Shown here piece after piece: positions 10,524-19,096 of a stretch of 49,391 nt of DNA. Position numbers and translations under genes: made by a program. Position 1 is the stretch's first letter, and the number at the start of each line of letters is the position of its first letter. The stretch covers positions 1 through 49,391 of the forward strand of contig JABHDE010000015.1 in NCBI GenBank assembly GCA_018673215.1, read 5' to 3'. The notes beneath the pieces are model-generated. The model was given only the letters and a program-made list of their open reading frames with translations. It did no database searches and was not told the DNA's origin. The DNA is from Formosa sp. (GTDB lineage Bacteria; Bacteroidota; Bacteroidia; Flavobacteriales; Flavobacteriaceae).

Positions 10524-11123
10524 ATGGTTGATGCTTTACAAGATTTTATTCCTCCTGCTGCTTTTGTCCAAGTAACAAAATTATTGTCACAAGATACCTT
10601 AGTGGTAAAAATCAAGAAAGAGCGTAAAACACGCCATGGAGATTACCGACGTTTAGCAAATGGAAAACACCAAATCACGGTTAACTCCAATTTAAATAAG
10701 TATCGATTTTTAATTACTTTAATTCATGAAATTGCTCACTTTGAAGCGTATAAAGCTTATGGGAAAATGATCAGGCCACATGGATTTGAGTGGAAATCTA
10801 TCTTTCAGCGCCTCATGCTGCCCTTTATACGACCTGAAGTTTTCCCAAATGATATATTGCCTCTTTTGGCACTTCATTTCAAAAACCCAAAAGCAAGCAG
10901 CGATTCAGACCCTGTTTTAGCCTTGAGACTCAAACAATACGATACTCCTAACGGAAAAACATTTATCTTTGAAGCGCCTGAAGGAGCTGTCTTTCGATTG
11001 TATAATGGGAAATTGTTTCGGAAAGGTCCTAAACGTCGCACACGCTTTGAATGTACAGAATTATCTTCAGGTCGTTTGTATGTTTTTAACCCCAATGCAG
11101 AAGTTGAACTTATAAATGAATAA
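10524..11123 (+). CDS. SprT-like zinc metalloprotease-fold protein
   Basis: SprT-like proteins are small zincin-fold proteins related to the protease domain of eukaryotic SPRTN; bacterial roles are poorly defined. The 199-residue protein has the HExxH metal motif at about residue 68 (LITLIHEIAHFEAYKAYG) with a downstream His in IRPHGFEWKSIF. A C-terminal region (about residues 140-199) resembles a zinc-ribbon-like tail but has only one visible Cys. It starts 11 bp after argS and its stop abuts the next gene, so it lies within an operon. Confidence 0.85.
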   Translation: MVDALQDFIPPAAFVQVTKLLSQDTLVVKIKKERKTRHGDYRRLANGKHQITVNSNLNKYRFLITLIHEIAHFEAYKAYGKMIRPHGFEWKSIFQRLMLPFIRPEVFPNDILPLLALHFKNPKASSDSDPVLALRLKQYDTPNGKTFIFEAPEGAVFRLYNGKLFRKGPKRRTRFECTELSSGRLYVFNPNAEVELINE

Positions 11124-12209
11124 ATGAAGATGAATAAAAATTATTATGCAATTATTATGGCTGGTGGAGTTGGTTCTCGATTTTGGCCAGTCAGTAAAGA
11201 ATCGTTTCCAAAGCAATTTCATGATATGCTTGGAACGGGTCAGACACTTTTACAAAAAACCACTTCTCGTTTGGAAGGCCTCATTCCAAAAGAAAATATA
11301 TTAATTTTAACCAATGAACGCTACTGTGATTTGGTGCTTGAGCAATTGCCTCATATTAATAAAAATCAAATTATTGCAGAACCTGCCATGCGAAATACCG
11401 CTCCTTGTATTTTAATGGCATCGCTAAAAATTCACAAACAAAACCCAGAGGCAGTCATGGTCGTTGCACCAAGCGATCACTGGATTGAGGATGAATCGGC
11501 ATTTATTTCGAACCTTCAAAGTGCGTTTGATTTTTCTGAAAAATCTGATGTATTGATGACTCTAGGAATCCAACCCACCTTTGCAAATACCGGATATGGT
11601 TATATTGAATATGACAAAACAAACAACAGTCCTGAAAAGAAAGTACTTCAATTTAGAGAAAAACCAAATTACGAAACTGCCAAAGGCTTTTTGGAGCAAG
11701 GTAATTTTCTTTGGAATGGCGGAATTTTTATTTGGTCAACAGATAGTGTTTTGAAAGCATTTGAAACACATCAACCAAAATTATATTCACTCTTTGCGGA
11801 CGGATTAAGTAATTTTAATACTGAGACCGAAGCCGCTTTTGTGTTGGAAAATTATAAGAATGCAGAAAATATTTCCGTGGATTATGCGATTATGGAACCC
11901 AGCGAAAATGTATATGTGATTCCAGCTACTTTTGATTGGAATGATTTGGGAACCTGGGGAAGTTTGTATGATAAAATTTCTGATAACTCCAAAGAAAATG
12001 CGGTAGTCAATACACGTCTATTGGCTGAAAATTCTTCGGGGAATATGGTTAAAACGGATACTAATAAAATTATAGTTTTAGATAGCTTAGATGATTTTAT
12101 AGTAGTGGAAGAAAAGGAAATTTTACTTATCTTTCCAAAGAGTAAAGAACAAGATATTAAGCAACTACGCGAACGCGTGAAGAATACATTTGGAGATCAA
12201 CATATTTAA
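11124..12209 (+). CDS. manC: Mannose-1-phosphate guanylyltransferase
   Basis: The enzyme makes GDP-mannose from mannose-1-phosphate and GTP for glycan synthesis. The 361-residue protein has the nucleotidyltransferase signature AGGVGSRFWPVSKESFPKQF near the N terminus, VAPSDHWIED, GYGYIEYDK, FREKPNYETA and FLWNGGIFIWS, then FDWNDLGTWGSLYD. It lacks the C-terminal phosphomannose isomerase cupin of bifunctional ManC/AlgA enzymes. Translation may begin at 11124 or at the second Met, 11130. It is contiguous with the SprT-like gene, and a mannosyl-lipid synthase lies elsewhere in the window (41575). Confidence 0.93.
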   Translation: MKMNKNYYAIIMAGGVGSRFWPVSKESFPKQFHDMLGTGQTLLQKTTSRLEGLIPKENILILTNERYCDLVLEQLPHINKNQIIAEPAMRNTAPCILMASLKIHKQNPEAVMVVAPSDHWIEDESAFISNLQSAFDFSEKSDVLMTLGIQPTFANTGYGYIEYDKTNNSPEKKVLQFREKPNYETAKGFLEQGNFLWNGGIFIWSTDSVLKAFETHQPKLYSLFADGLSNFNTETEAAFVLENYKNAENISVDYAIMEPSENVYVIPATFDWNDLGTWGSLYDKISDNSKENAVVNTRLLAENSSGNMVKTDTNKIIVLDSLDDFIVVEEKEILLIFPKSKEQDIKQLRERVKNTFGDQHI

Positions 12210-12211
12210 TT

Positions 12212-13645
12212 ATGGATAACAATCTAAATCAAGAGTTAGAAAACGCTAAAACAGAGCAGTCTAAACAAGCAATTAAAGCGGATGCAAAAGGACTTTGGGT
12301 ATCCCTTAAAACATTTATTGTAGAACTCTTGGACTTTAGGCATGATACGGATAGAGATGCGACTGTAGCGGCTATTAAGGCTGATATTCCTTTCAAAGGA
12401 GCCACCGCTTGGATTTTAATTTGTTCTATTTTTGTAGCCTCTATAGGTTTGAATGCCAATTCGACCGCAGTGGTTATCGGAGCGATGTTAATTTCACCTC
12501 TTATGGGTCCAATCCTTGGAATTGGACTGTCGATTGCTATCAATGACATTGACACCCTTCGAAAGTCGTTTGTTAATTTAGCAACGATGCTCGTCTTGAG
12601 TTTGCTGACTGCCTTTTTATTCTTTTATCTTTTTCCGTTAAGTCAAGATAATTCGGAATTATTGGGGCGAGTAAAACCAGATATTAGAGATGTTCTCATT
12701 GCATTTTTTGGTGGGCTTGCGCTTATTATTGCCAGAACAAAAAAAGGAACGGTTGCAAGTGTAATATTTGGCGTGGCAATTGCCACTGCTTTAATGCCTC
12801 CTTTGTGTACTGCAGGTTATGGTTTGTCTCAAGGGAATTTCGATTACTTTTTTGGAGCCATGTATTTGTTTACGATCAATACCATTTTTATTGCTTTGGC
12901 GACTTTTATTGTTTTAAAAATTCTACGTTTTCCAATGCTGAAGTATGCCAATTCGCAACGTCGAAAAAACATTGCACGTATTGTAACTGTATTAGCTTTG
13001 GTTGCTATGCTTCCAGCAGGTTGGACGTTTTACGATGTTTTACAAGAAACACGTTATGAAATGGATTATGTATCCTATTTAGAATCTGAAATTAATCAAA
13101 ATGAAAATCTTTGGCTCCAGCGTGAGAAAATAGATACAGATACTAAAAAAATAACATTAAATTTTAACGGAGAAATCACTGAGGCAACCAAGTCGGATTT
13201 GATCAATGAGTTAAAAGGCTACAAGTACCTTCAAGACTTTAGCTTGGTGATCAATGGAAATAAGAACAGAAGTACAGATAAAATTTTAGAGCTCTATGAT
13301 CTTGCTATCGATAAAATTGAAAAACGAGACAGTATCATTTCTGTACTAGAATCAAATATCGACAGTTTAAAATTAGCGATCAGTTCTCAAAAAAATGAAA
13401 TGGATTCAAATGTCTTTTTAAGCCTTTCAAAAGATGCCAAAATTCAATTTTCGGATTTAGAATCCTTTGGGTATGCAAAAATGTTAGCGTCTTCAAATTT
13501 TAGAAAAGCCGATACAATTACACTAGTTAAATCTCAGTGGGATGCAAGTTTGTCTGATAGTCTTGTAGTCCTCAGAAAACAAGAGCTGAAAGTTTGGATT
13601 GAACAAGAACTCAACACAAATGATGTAGAAGTAATAAGTAATTAA
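12212..13645 (+). CDS. DUF389 family membrane protein
   Basis: The function of DUF389 (TIGR00341-type) proteins is not established. The 477-residue protein has a soluble N terminus of about 60 residues. A block of hydrophobic helices covers about residues 68-275 and contains the conserved STAVVIGAMLISPLMGPILG and TALMPPLCTAGYGL segments typical of the family. A long C-terminal soluble region (about residues 280-477) includes a likely coiled-coil stretch around residues 365-395 and ends in charged residues. It starts 2 bp after manC. Its stop is only 3 bp from the stop of the convergent ABC ATPase gene, with no obvious terminator. Confidence 0.85.
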   Translation: MDNNLNQELENAKTEQSKQAIKADAKGLWVSLKTFIVELLDFRHDTDRDATVAAIKADIPFKGATAWILICSIFVASIGLNANSTAVVIGAMLISPLMGPILGIGLSIAINDIDTLRKSFVNLATMLVLSLLTAFLFFYLFPLSQDNSELLGRVKPDIRDVLIAFFGGLALIIARTKKGTVASVIFGVAIATALMPPLCTAGYGLSQGNFDYFFGAMYLFTINTIFIALATFIVLKILRFPMLKYANSQRRKNIARIVTVLALVAMLPAGWTFYDVLQETRYEMDYVSYLESEINQNENLWLQREKIDTDTKKITLNFNGEITEATKSDLINELKGYKYLQDFSLVINGNKNRSTDKILELYDLAIDKIEKRDSIISVLESNIDSLKLAISSQKNEMDSNVFLSLSKDAKIQFSDLESFGYAKMLASSNFRKADTITLVKSQWDASLSDSLVVLRKQELKVWIEQELNTNDVEVISN

Positions 13646-13648
13646 AGG

Positions 13649-14413
13649 TTAGTGGTTTTCTAAGTACATTTTACGTACCTTTTTGAACAAATTTGAAGAA
13701 TATACAAAATCTGTTACAACTTCGTTATCCGTTTTAAATATGGTTTCTTTGCTGCCTTCCCAAGCTTTCAATCCATCTTTTAGAAAGACAATATTTTCTC
13801 CAATTTCCATGACCGAATTCATGTCATGTGTGTTGATGACCGTTACTATATTATTTTCGTGGGTAATCTCTTGAATCAGATTATCAATAACAATGGCTGT
13901 TTTAGGGTCCAAGCCAGAGTTAGGTTCGTCACAAAACAAATATCTAGGATTATTTACAATGGCTCTAGCGATTGCCACCCTTTTTTGCATTCCACCCGAA
14001 GCCTCACTCGGCATTTTGTCGTGTGCATCGTATAAGTTTACACGTTTTAAAGCTGAATTCACACGGTCTCCCATCTCGCTTCGAGATTGTTTTGTAAACA
14101 TTCTCAAAGGAAACATGACATTCTCAGCAATGGTTAAAGAGTCAAACAAAGCACCTCCTTGAAAGACCATCCCTATTTGCGAACGCAGTGTTCTTTTTTC
14201 ATTATCGGAGAGACTTAAAAACAACTTTTCATCATACGAAATGCTGCCTTTTTCATAGTTAAAAAGTCCTAATAGACACTTTAATAGAACTGTTTTTCCA
14301 GAGCCACTTTGTCCAATGATGAGGTTAGTTTTTCCAGACTCAAAGATGGTAGAGACCCCTTTTAAGACTTTAGTTCCTCCAAATGATTTATGTAAGTTTT
14401 TGACTTCAATCAT
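13649..14413 (-). CDS. ABC transporter ATP-binding protein (MlaF-like)
   Basis: This is the ATPase of an MlaFE-type system, which moves phospholipids between membranes in diderm bacteria. The 254-residue protein has Walker A GQSGSGKT (about residues 34-41), a Q-loop in GMVFQGGALFDSL with the MlaF-typical GALFDS wording, the signature ASGGMQKRVAIARAI, Walker B YLFCDEPNSGLDP and the H-loop VINTHDMNSV. Its start overlaps the stop of the MlaE-like permease gene by one base, so the two form an operon. No MlaD-type substrate-binding gene lies nearby. Confidence 0.93.
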   Translation of the reverse strand: MIEVKNLHKSFGGTKVLKGVSTIFESGKTNLIIGQSGSGKTVLLKCLLGLFNYEKGSISYDEKLFLSLSDNEKRTLRSQIGMVFQGGALFDSLTIAENVMFPLRMFTKQSRSEMGDRVNSALKRVNLYDAHDKMPSEASGGMQKRVAIARAIVNNPRYLFCDEPNSGLDPKTAIVIDNLIQEITHENNIVTVINTHDMNSVMEIGENIVFLKDGLKAWEGSKETIFKTDNEVVTDFVYSSNLFKKVRKMYLENH

Positions 14414-15150
14414 TAGCTAAGTAACATTTGAGTTAAAATATAATTTAAAAGGATGATCGATACGCTTGTCCAAACAAAAGCCGTAGTACTAGCTTTGCCG
14501 ACCTCCAGTGCACCACCTTTCATGTAATAGCCGTGAAAGGAGGGTATGGTGGCCAGTAAAAATGCAAATACAAATGTTTTGATAAAAGCATAAGCCATAT
14601 GAAAAGGAATAAAATCCAATTGAACTCCAGTTACATAATCTTCGAAACTTGAAAACCCACCATAGACACAAGCAGCCATTCCGCCTATTATTCCTAAAAA
14701 CATAGCAATTGAAATTACAAAAGGGTATAGAAAAAGAGCGATAACTTTTGGAAATACTAAGTAGTTTACAGAGTTGATTCCCATTACTTCTAAGGCGTCA
14801 ATTTGTTCGGTAACGCGCATGGTTCCGATGCTTGAAGTAATAAAAGAGCCCATTTTACCCGCCATAATCACAGAGATAAAAGTGGGTGCAAATTCTAATA
14901 TTACAGATTGTCTTGTTGCAAAACCGACGAGATATTTTGGAATTAATGGGTTGTTAATATTAAGAGCCGTTTGGATGGTGACAACACCGCCTACAAAAAA
15001 CGATATAAAAGCAACAATTCCAATAGAGCCGACAATTAAATCTTCGACATCCTTTAAGATTAATTGTTTCATGACAGACCATTTCGTTGGTTTGCGAAAC
15101 ATTTCGCCAATCATTAAAAAATAAGACCCAATATTGTGGAGGTAGTTCAT
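14413..15150 (-). CDS. MlaE-family ABC transporter permease
   Basis: This is the membrane permease partner of the ATPase encoded immediately downstream, of the MlaE/DUF140 family linked to outer-membrane lipid asymmetry. I take the start at 15150 (MNYLHNIGSYFLMIGEMFRK, 245 residues); the longer frame upstream begins at a poor site and adds 13 residues that cover the promoter region. Landmarks are the ETxxx-type GVVTIQTALNIN, EFAPTFISVIMAGKMGSFIT, the MRVTEQIDALEVMGINS motif highly characteristic of MlaE, and several hydrophobic helices up to the C terminus. Confidence 0.92.
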   Translation of the reverse strand: MNYLHNIGSYFLMIGEMFRKPTKWSVMKQLILKDVEDLIVGSIGIVAFISFFVGGVVTIQTALNINNPLIPKYLVGFATRQSVILEFAPTFISVIMAGKMGSFITSSIGTMRVTEQIDALEVMGINSVNYLVFPKVIALFLYPFVISIAMFLGIIGGMAACVYGGFSSFEDYVTGVQLDFIPFHMAYAFIKTFVFAFLLATIPSFHGYYMKGGALEVGKASTTAFVWTSVSIILLNYILTQMLLS

Positions 15151-15166
15151 GAATTTATAATTAATG

Positions 15167-15174
15167 CTAAAGTA
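15167..15174 (-). promoter_or_regulatory. Candidate -7 element for the MlaE/MlaF operon
   Basis: On the minus strand TACTTTAG matches five of six fixed positions of TAnnTTTG, 16 bp before the chosen permease start at 15150. It overlaps the longer possible reading frame, which supports the internal start. Confidence 0.4.
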
Positions 15175-15227
15175 AAAAAATCTAACCATTAATTTATCTT
15201 AATTAAATTGGAATCACTAAAAAAATG

Positions 15228-15235
15228 TATTTTTG
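15228..15235 (+). promoter_or_regulatory. Promoter for the PafA-like phosphatase
   Basis: TATTTTTG fully matches the Bacteroidota -7 consensus. A TTG (15208-15210) lies 17 bp upstream, in -33 position. The coding start is 19 bp downstream. Confidence 0.65.
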
Positions 15236-15254
15236 ACGTTCAACAAATCTTAAT

Positions 15255-16922
15255 ATGAAGTTTTCAAAAGTTAGTTGCCTCTTTTTGTTATTAGTTGTTC
15301 TTTCATGTAAGAATAACTCTGAACATTCAACTTCCAGTACTTTTAACAAAGGTGCTTCACAGCCAACACTCGTTGTAGGAGTCATTGTTGACCAAATGCG
15401 TTTTGATTATTTGAACCGTTTCAAAAACAAATACACGACTAATGGATTTTTAAGGTTAATCAATCAAGGTTATAGCTGTAACAACCATCATTTTAATTTC
15501 ATTCCGACTTATACAGGCCCTGGTCATGCCTCAATTTTTTCTGGGGCCACTCCAAGTGTCCACGGGATCATAGGGAACAGTTGGTATGATAAAGAGTCAG
15601 GCTCGACTGTGTATTGTACGACAGATAAAGCATATAAGCCTGTTGGTGCGGCGGCAAAATATGGACAAGTATCTCCTCGCAATATGAAAGTGACAACGCT
15701 TGCCGATCAAAATAGATTGTTCACGCAAATGAAAGGAAAAACAATAGGCGTCTCTATAAAAGACCGTGGAGCCGTATTCCCGTCTGGACATACTGCCAAT
15801 GGAGCGTATTGGTTTGAAGGCTTAAATGAAGGTAAATGGATGACTAGTACTTATTATATGGATACACTTCCAAAGTGGGTTCAGGATTTCAATGCATCTT
15901 CAAATATTTCATCTTATTTAAAGACATGGAATACACTTTATGACATCAATCTTTATGAGGAAAGTGGTCCTGATTTATCAAATTATGAACAAGGGTTTAA
16001 AGGGAAGTTTACAGCTGAGTTTCCTTATGATTTAAATGCATTGATGGAATTAAACGAAGGCTATGACATTATTAAAAGTACACCGTTTGGTAATACAATG
16101 ATTACTGACTTTGCTTTGTCTGCGATCGAAGCTGAAAATTTGGGTGCTGATGCATATACAGATTTTTTAACTATTAGCTATTCTTCTACAGATTATATTG
16201 GACATAATTTCGGAATCAATTCGGTGGAGTTACAAGATGCTTATTTGCGTTTAGATTTAGAGCTTGAACGTCTGCTCAACTATTTAGACACTAATATTGG
16301 GGTGGGCAACTATACCTTGTTTTTATCTTCTGATCATGGTGCTGTAGATGTACCGTCTTTTCTTAGTGATTTGCAGATGCCTAGTGGCTATGTACCACAA
16401 AACAGCTATGCTTCTTTATACACGAGCCTTCAAAAAAAATATGGAGTTTCGGACTTAATAAAAAAAATTAGTAACAATCAAGTGTTTTTAAGTCATGAAC
16501 GTATTGCTGCTTTGAAAATTGATTTAGAAGATGTGCAAAAATTTGTTGTGAATGAAATCATTAGTTATCCCCATATTAAAAAGGCCTACACAGCTGCCAC
16601 AATGCAAACACATTATTTTAAAGAGGGTGTAGAAAAAATGTTGCAGAACGGGTATAACCAAAAAATGTCCGGGGATGTATTATTCATACTCGAATCTGGG
16701 GTAATTTCTTACGGACCAAAAGGAACAACACACGGCTCTGGATTTAACTATGATACCCATGTCCCGTTATTGTTTTATGGCAATGGAATTCAGCCAGGAA
16801 AAACCTATGAACGCACCAGTGTTACCGATATTGCTCCTACTATATCAGCACTTTTAGGAATTGCTTTTCCAAGCGGTGCCAGTGGAGCTGTTATTGAAGA
16901 GGTGATTTATGATTCGAAGTGA
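15255..16922 (+). CDS. PafA-like alkaline phosphatase lipoprotein
   Basis: Alkaline phosphatase superfamily enzymes of the PafA type hydrolyse phosphomonoesters outside the cytoplasm; PafA is widespread in Bacteroidota and is not repressed by phosphate in Flavobacterium. The 555-residue protein has a lipoprotein signal peptide ending LLVVLSC (Cys18). The metal-binding VVGVIVDQMRFDYL and the nucleophile Thr in PTYTGPGHASIFSG (near residue 87) follow. Next come TDYIGHNFG, LSSDHGAVDVPSF and the late metal His in GTTHGSGFNYDTHVPLL. Its last 32 bp overlap the convergent engB gene. Confidence 0.92.
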   Translation: MKFSKVSCLFLLLVVLSCKNNSEHSTSSTFNKGASQPTLVVGVIVDQMRFDYLNRFKNKYTTNGFLRLINQGYSCNNHHFNFIPTYTGPGHASIFSGATPSVHGIIGNSWYDKESGSTVYCTTDKAYKPVGAAAKYGQVSPRNMKVTTLADQNRLFTQMKGKTIGVSIKDRGAVFPSGHTANGAYWFEGLNEGKWMTSTYYMDTLPKWVQDFNASSNISSYLKTWNTLYDINLYEESGPDLSNYEQGFKGKFTAEFPYDLNALMELNEGYDIIKSTPFGNTMITDFALSAIEAENLGADAYTDFLTISYSSTDYIGHNFGINSVELQDAYLRLDLELERLLNYLDTNIGVGNYTLFLSSDHGAVDVPSFLSDLQMPSGYVPQNSYASLYTSLQKKYGVSDLIKKISNNQVFLSHERIAALKIDLEDVQKFVVNEIISYPHIKKAYTAATMQTHYFKEGVEKMLQNGYNQKMSGDVLFILESGVISYGPKGTTHGSGFNYDTHVPLLFYGNGIQPGKTYERTSVTDIAPTISALLGIAFPSGASGAVIEEVIYDSK

Positions 16923-17517
16923 TGAGGTCTTCATTGATTGTGTAAATATAATTTAACAACGCATCTTTTCCGACATAATTTGTAGACGAGGTGATGAAGT
17001 AGTTAGGAAATTCTTCCCAACTTTCCAATAGAATATTTTTGTAGGTATCAATGTGGTCTTCAATTGCTTTTGGGCGTAGTTTATCTGCTTTGGTGAAAAT
17101 GATTGAAAAAGGAATTCCATTTTCTCCAAGCCATTGCATAAATGCTAAGTCAACTGTTTGGGGGGTATGACGAATGTCGACTAAAACAAATGCTGAAATG
17201 AGTTGTTTGCGTTCTCTAAAGTAAGCTGTAATAAACCTTTGAAACGTTTTTTTAGCAGACTTTGAAACACGTGCATATCCATACCCAGGTAAATCTACCA
17301 AAAACCATTCTTTGTTTATTAAAAAATGATTAATCAACTGCGTTTTTCCAGGGCGACCAGAAGTTTTGGCTAAGTTTTTTTGATTGGTAAGCATGTTTAT
17401 CAGCGATGACTTTCCAACGTTACTGCGTCCAATAAAAGCGTATTCAGGAAGGTTATTTGTGGGACATTTCTCAACCAATTGGTTGCTGACCACAAACTCA
17501 GCAGTTTTGATTTGCAT
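16891..17517 (-). CDS. engB: Ribosome biogenesis GTPase EngB/YsxC
   Basis: EngB is a small essential GTPase needed for 50S subunit assembly. The 208-residue protein contains G1 GRSNVGKSSL (about residues 30-39), G2/switch I around KTSGRPGKTQLINHF, G3 DLPGYGYA, G4 FTKADKL and a G5-like TSSTN. Its length is normal for the family. The 3' end overlaps the convergent phosphatase gene by 32 bp, so the C-terminal residues are constrained by two genes. It lies 12 bp downstream of the alpha/beta hydrolase and is probably in the same transcript. Confidence 0.96.
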   Translation of the reverse strand: MQIKTAEFVVSNQLVEKCPTNNLPEYAFIGRSNVGKSSLINMLTNQKNLAKTSGRPGKTQLINHFLINKEWFLVDLPGYGYARVSKSAKKTFQRFITAYFRERKQLISAFVLVDIRHTPQTVDLAFMQWLGENGIPFSIIFTKADKLRPKAIEDHIDTYKNILLESWEEFPNYFITSSTNYVGKDALLNYIYTINEDLITSNHKSPLQ

Positions 17518-17529
17518 AATTATTTATAT

Positions 17530-18294
17530 TTAAAACCCTCTTTTGGTAAGCCACTCAAAAACAATTTCATTAAATCGGACCGGATGCTCCATCATAGCTG
17601 CATGACCACATTTATCAATCCAAAATAGTTCTGCGTCAGGAAGTAATTTGTTGAATTCTTCAGCAACATTTGGTGGGGTGACAATATCGTTTTTTCCCCA
17701 AACAACACATGTTGGCGTAGTGATGCCTGGAAGGTCTTTGGCCATATTGTGACGTATAGCACTCTTAGCAATTGCTAATATTTTTATAAGCTTACTACGG
17801 TCGTTTACAGTTTCATAGACTTCGTCAACAATAGTTTTTGTAGCCACTTCAGGATCGTAAAACACTTCTTTTGCTTTTGCTTTCATGACTTCGTAGTCGC
17901 TTCGTTTTGTATATCCACTACCCATTGCACTTTCATAGAGACCAGAGCTGCCTGTGATTATAAGAGCTTTAACTTCTTTAGGGTATAGCTTTGTGTAGTA
18001 AAGCCCAATATGACCACCAAGTGAATTTCCAATCAGAATGACATCTTTATAGCCTTTAAATTCAATGAAGTCGTTAAGATAGTTCGAGAAGTTTTTAACA
18101 TTCGTTTTAAGCAAAGACAAGGAATATAAAGGAAGTTCGGGGAGAACCACCATATAGCCGTTTTTACTAAAAAACTTAGTAACGCCATCAAAATTACTCA
18201 GGCCACCCATCAATCCATGAAGAATTATAATTGGACGCCCTTCACCGATCTCAACATAGTTGAACTTACCTTCTTGTTTTAAGCTATATTTCAT
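17530..18294 (-). CDS. Alpha/beta hydrolase
   Basis: An alpha/beta-hydrolase fold enzyme of unknown substrate, probably an esterase or thioesterase. I place the start at 18294 (MKYSLKQEGKFNYVEIG, 254 residues); the 13 extra upstream residues in the open frame cover the -7 element region. Features are the oxyanion segment ILHGLMGG, the nucleophile elbow GNSLGGH (Ser), the acid region CVVWGKNDIVTPP and the catalytic His in DKCGHAAMMEHP. It is co-directional with engB and diverges from mraZ. Confidence 0.88.
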   Translation of the reverse strand: MKYSLKQEGKFNYVEIGEGRPIIILHGLMGGLSNFDGVTKFFSKNGYMVVLPELPLYSLSLLKTNVKNFSNYLNDFIEFKGYKDVILIGNSLGGHIGLYYTKLYPKEVKALIITGSSGLYESAMGSGYTKRSDYEVMKAKAKEVFYDPEVATKTIVDEVYETVNDRSKLIKILAIAKSAIRHNMAKDLPGITTPTCVVWGKNDIVTPPNVAEEFNKLLPDAELFWIDKCGHAAMMEHPVRFNEIVFEWLTKRGF

Positions 18295-18320
18295 ATTGGT
18301 ACAAAAAAATTGGTCTCTGG

Positions 18321-18328
18321 CAAATCTA
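18321..18328 (-). promoter_or_regulatory. -7 element for the alpha/beta hydrolase-engB transcript
   Basis: The minus strand reads TAGATTTG here, a full match to TAnnTTTG, 26 bp upstream of the chosen ATG at 18294. It argues against the longer reading frame that begins at 18333. Confidence 0.55.
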
Positions 18329-18430
18329 CACAAATTAATTTAGAATGTTTTGAATATTTAAAGGGATCTGTCAATTGATTTTAGCGTTTTTATAACTGTT
18401 TTGAAACCTCATATTGGCATTTTAAAAGTA

Positions 18431-18471
18431 ATTAACAGCCTTTTGTTAATATCACTTACCACTTTGTAAGT
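18431..18471. promoter_or_regulatory. Two neighbouring palindromes in the hydrolase/mraZ divergent gap
   Basis: ATTAACA (18431-18437) pairs with TGTTAAT (18444-18450), and ACTTAC (18454-18459) pairs with GTAAGT (18466-18471). Both are perfect inverted repeats with the same 6-base spacer, and their centres are 22 bp apart, about two helical turns. They lie in the 334-bp gap between the divergent hydrolase (start 18294) and mraZ (start 18629). They may be operator sites for an unknown regulator; neither has a T tract, so they do not look like terminators. Confidence 0.4.
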
Positions 18472-18548
18472 AATTGGTTTTCTTTGGTATAACCGTATAA
18501 TTACTGCAGTTTGTCGATTTAATTTACCGTTCATAGAAATTTATTAAC

Positions 18549-18580
18549 ATTGTGGTAAATTGTGGTAAATTGTGGTAAAT
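18549..18580 (+). promoter_or_regulatory. Three 10-bp direct repeats, probable MraZ operator
   Basis: The unit TGTGGTAAAT occurs three times in perfect tandem (18551-18560, 18561-18570, 18571-18580), preceded by AT. A repeat of exactly 10 bp, one helical turn, directly upstream of mraZ is how known MraZ operators look: in E. coli TGGGN direct repeats with 5-bp spacers, in Mycoplasma AAAGTG-type repeats. Here a GTGGT core recurs with 5-bp AT spacers. The array overlaps the expected -33 region of the -7 element at 18587, so bound MraZ should repress the dcw cluster. Confidence 0.75.
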
Positions 18581-18586
18581 ATTTTT

Positions 18587-18594
18587 TAGCTTTG
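18587..18594 (+). promoter_or_regulatory. -7 promoter element for the dcw cluster
   Basis: TAGCTTTG is a full match to the Bacteroidota -7 motif. It lies 34 bp before the GTG start of mraZ and 6 bp after the direct-repeat array. TTG triplets within the repeats (18560-18562, 18570-18572) could serve as the -33 element. Confidence 0.65.
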
Positions 18595-18628
18595 AATTCA
18601 AGAATTTAATAATTCATAACACTACAGA

Positions 18629-19096
18629 GTGAATACATTAATCGGAACATATGAATGTAAAGTAGATGCTAAAGGGAGGCTTATGCTGCCTGTTGCGTTT
18701 AAAAATCAGCTTGCTTCTGTTTCCGATAAGGGGTTTGTGCTAAAGCGTGCTGTTTTTCAGCCTTGTTTAGAGCTGTATCCAATGCAAGAGTGGGAATCAA
18801 TGATGCAGAATGTTAATAAGCTCAATAGATTTAAAAAGAAAAATAACGATTTCATAAGACGATTTACAGCCGGAGTTAAACCAATAGATTTAGATGTTTC
18901 GGGGCGTTTATTAATTCCAAAAGATTTAGTAGCCTTTTCGGGAATTACAAAAAAAATTGTAGTGACCTCGGCAGTGAATATTATTGAAATATGGGATAAA
19001 GATAAATATGAGAAAGCCATTGATGATGCTGCAAACGACTTTGCGGACTTGGCAGAAGAAGTGATGGGACAAGACGATGCCGATGGATTATCATAA
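18629..19096 (+). CDS. mraZ: Transcriptional regulator MraZ (GTG start)
   Basis: MraZ is an AbrB-like-fold, ring-forming DNA-binding protein that represses its own dcw operon. The 155-residue protein starts at GTG, reading MNTLIGTYECKVDAKGRLML, the conserved first half-domain. The second half-domain is at about residues 85-130 (DLDVSGRLLIPKDLVAFSGI). No ATG lies close upstream. The C-terminal 20 bp overlap rsmH in another frame, implying coupled translation. The direct repeats at 18549-18580 are the likely autoregulatory target. Confidence 0.96.
   Translation: MNTLIGTYECKVDAKGRLMLPVAFKNQLASVSDKGFVLKRAVFQPCLELYPMQEWESMMQNVNKLNRFKKKNNDFIRRFTAGVKPIDLDVSGRLLIPKDLVAFSGITKKIVVTSAVNIIEIWDKDKYEKAIDDAANDFADLAEEVMGQDDADGLS

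Noticed and set aside
18549-18580. Three short direct repeats as a CRISPR array
   Set aside because: Repeats are 10 bp, perfectly tandem with no spacers, and sit at the mraZ promoter; no cas genes are present.
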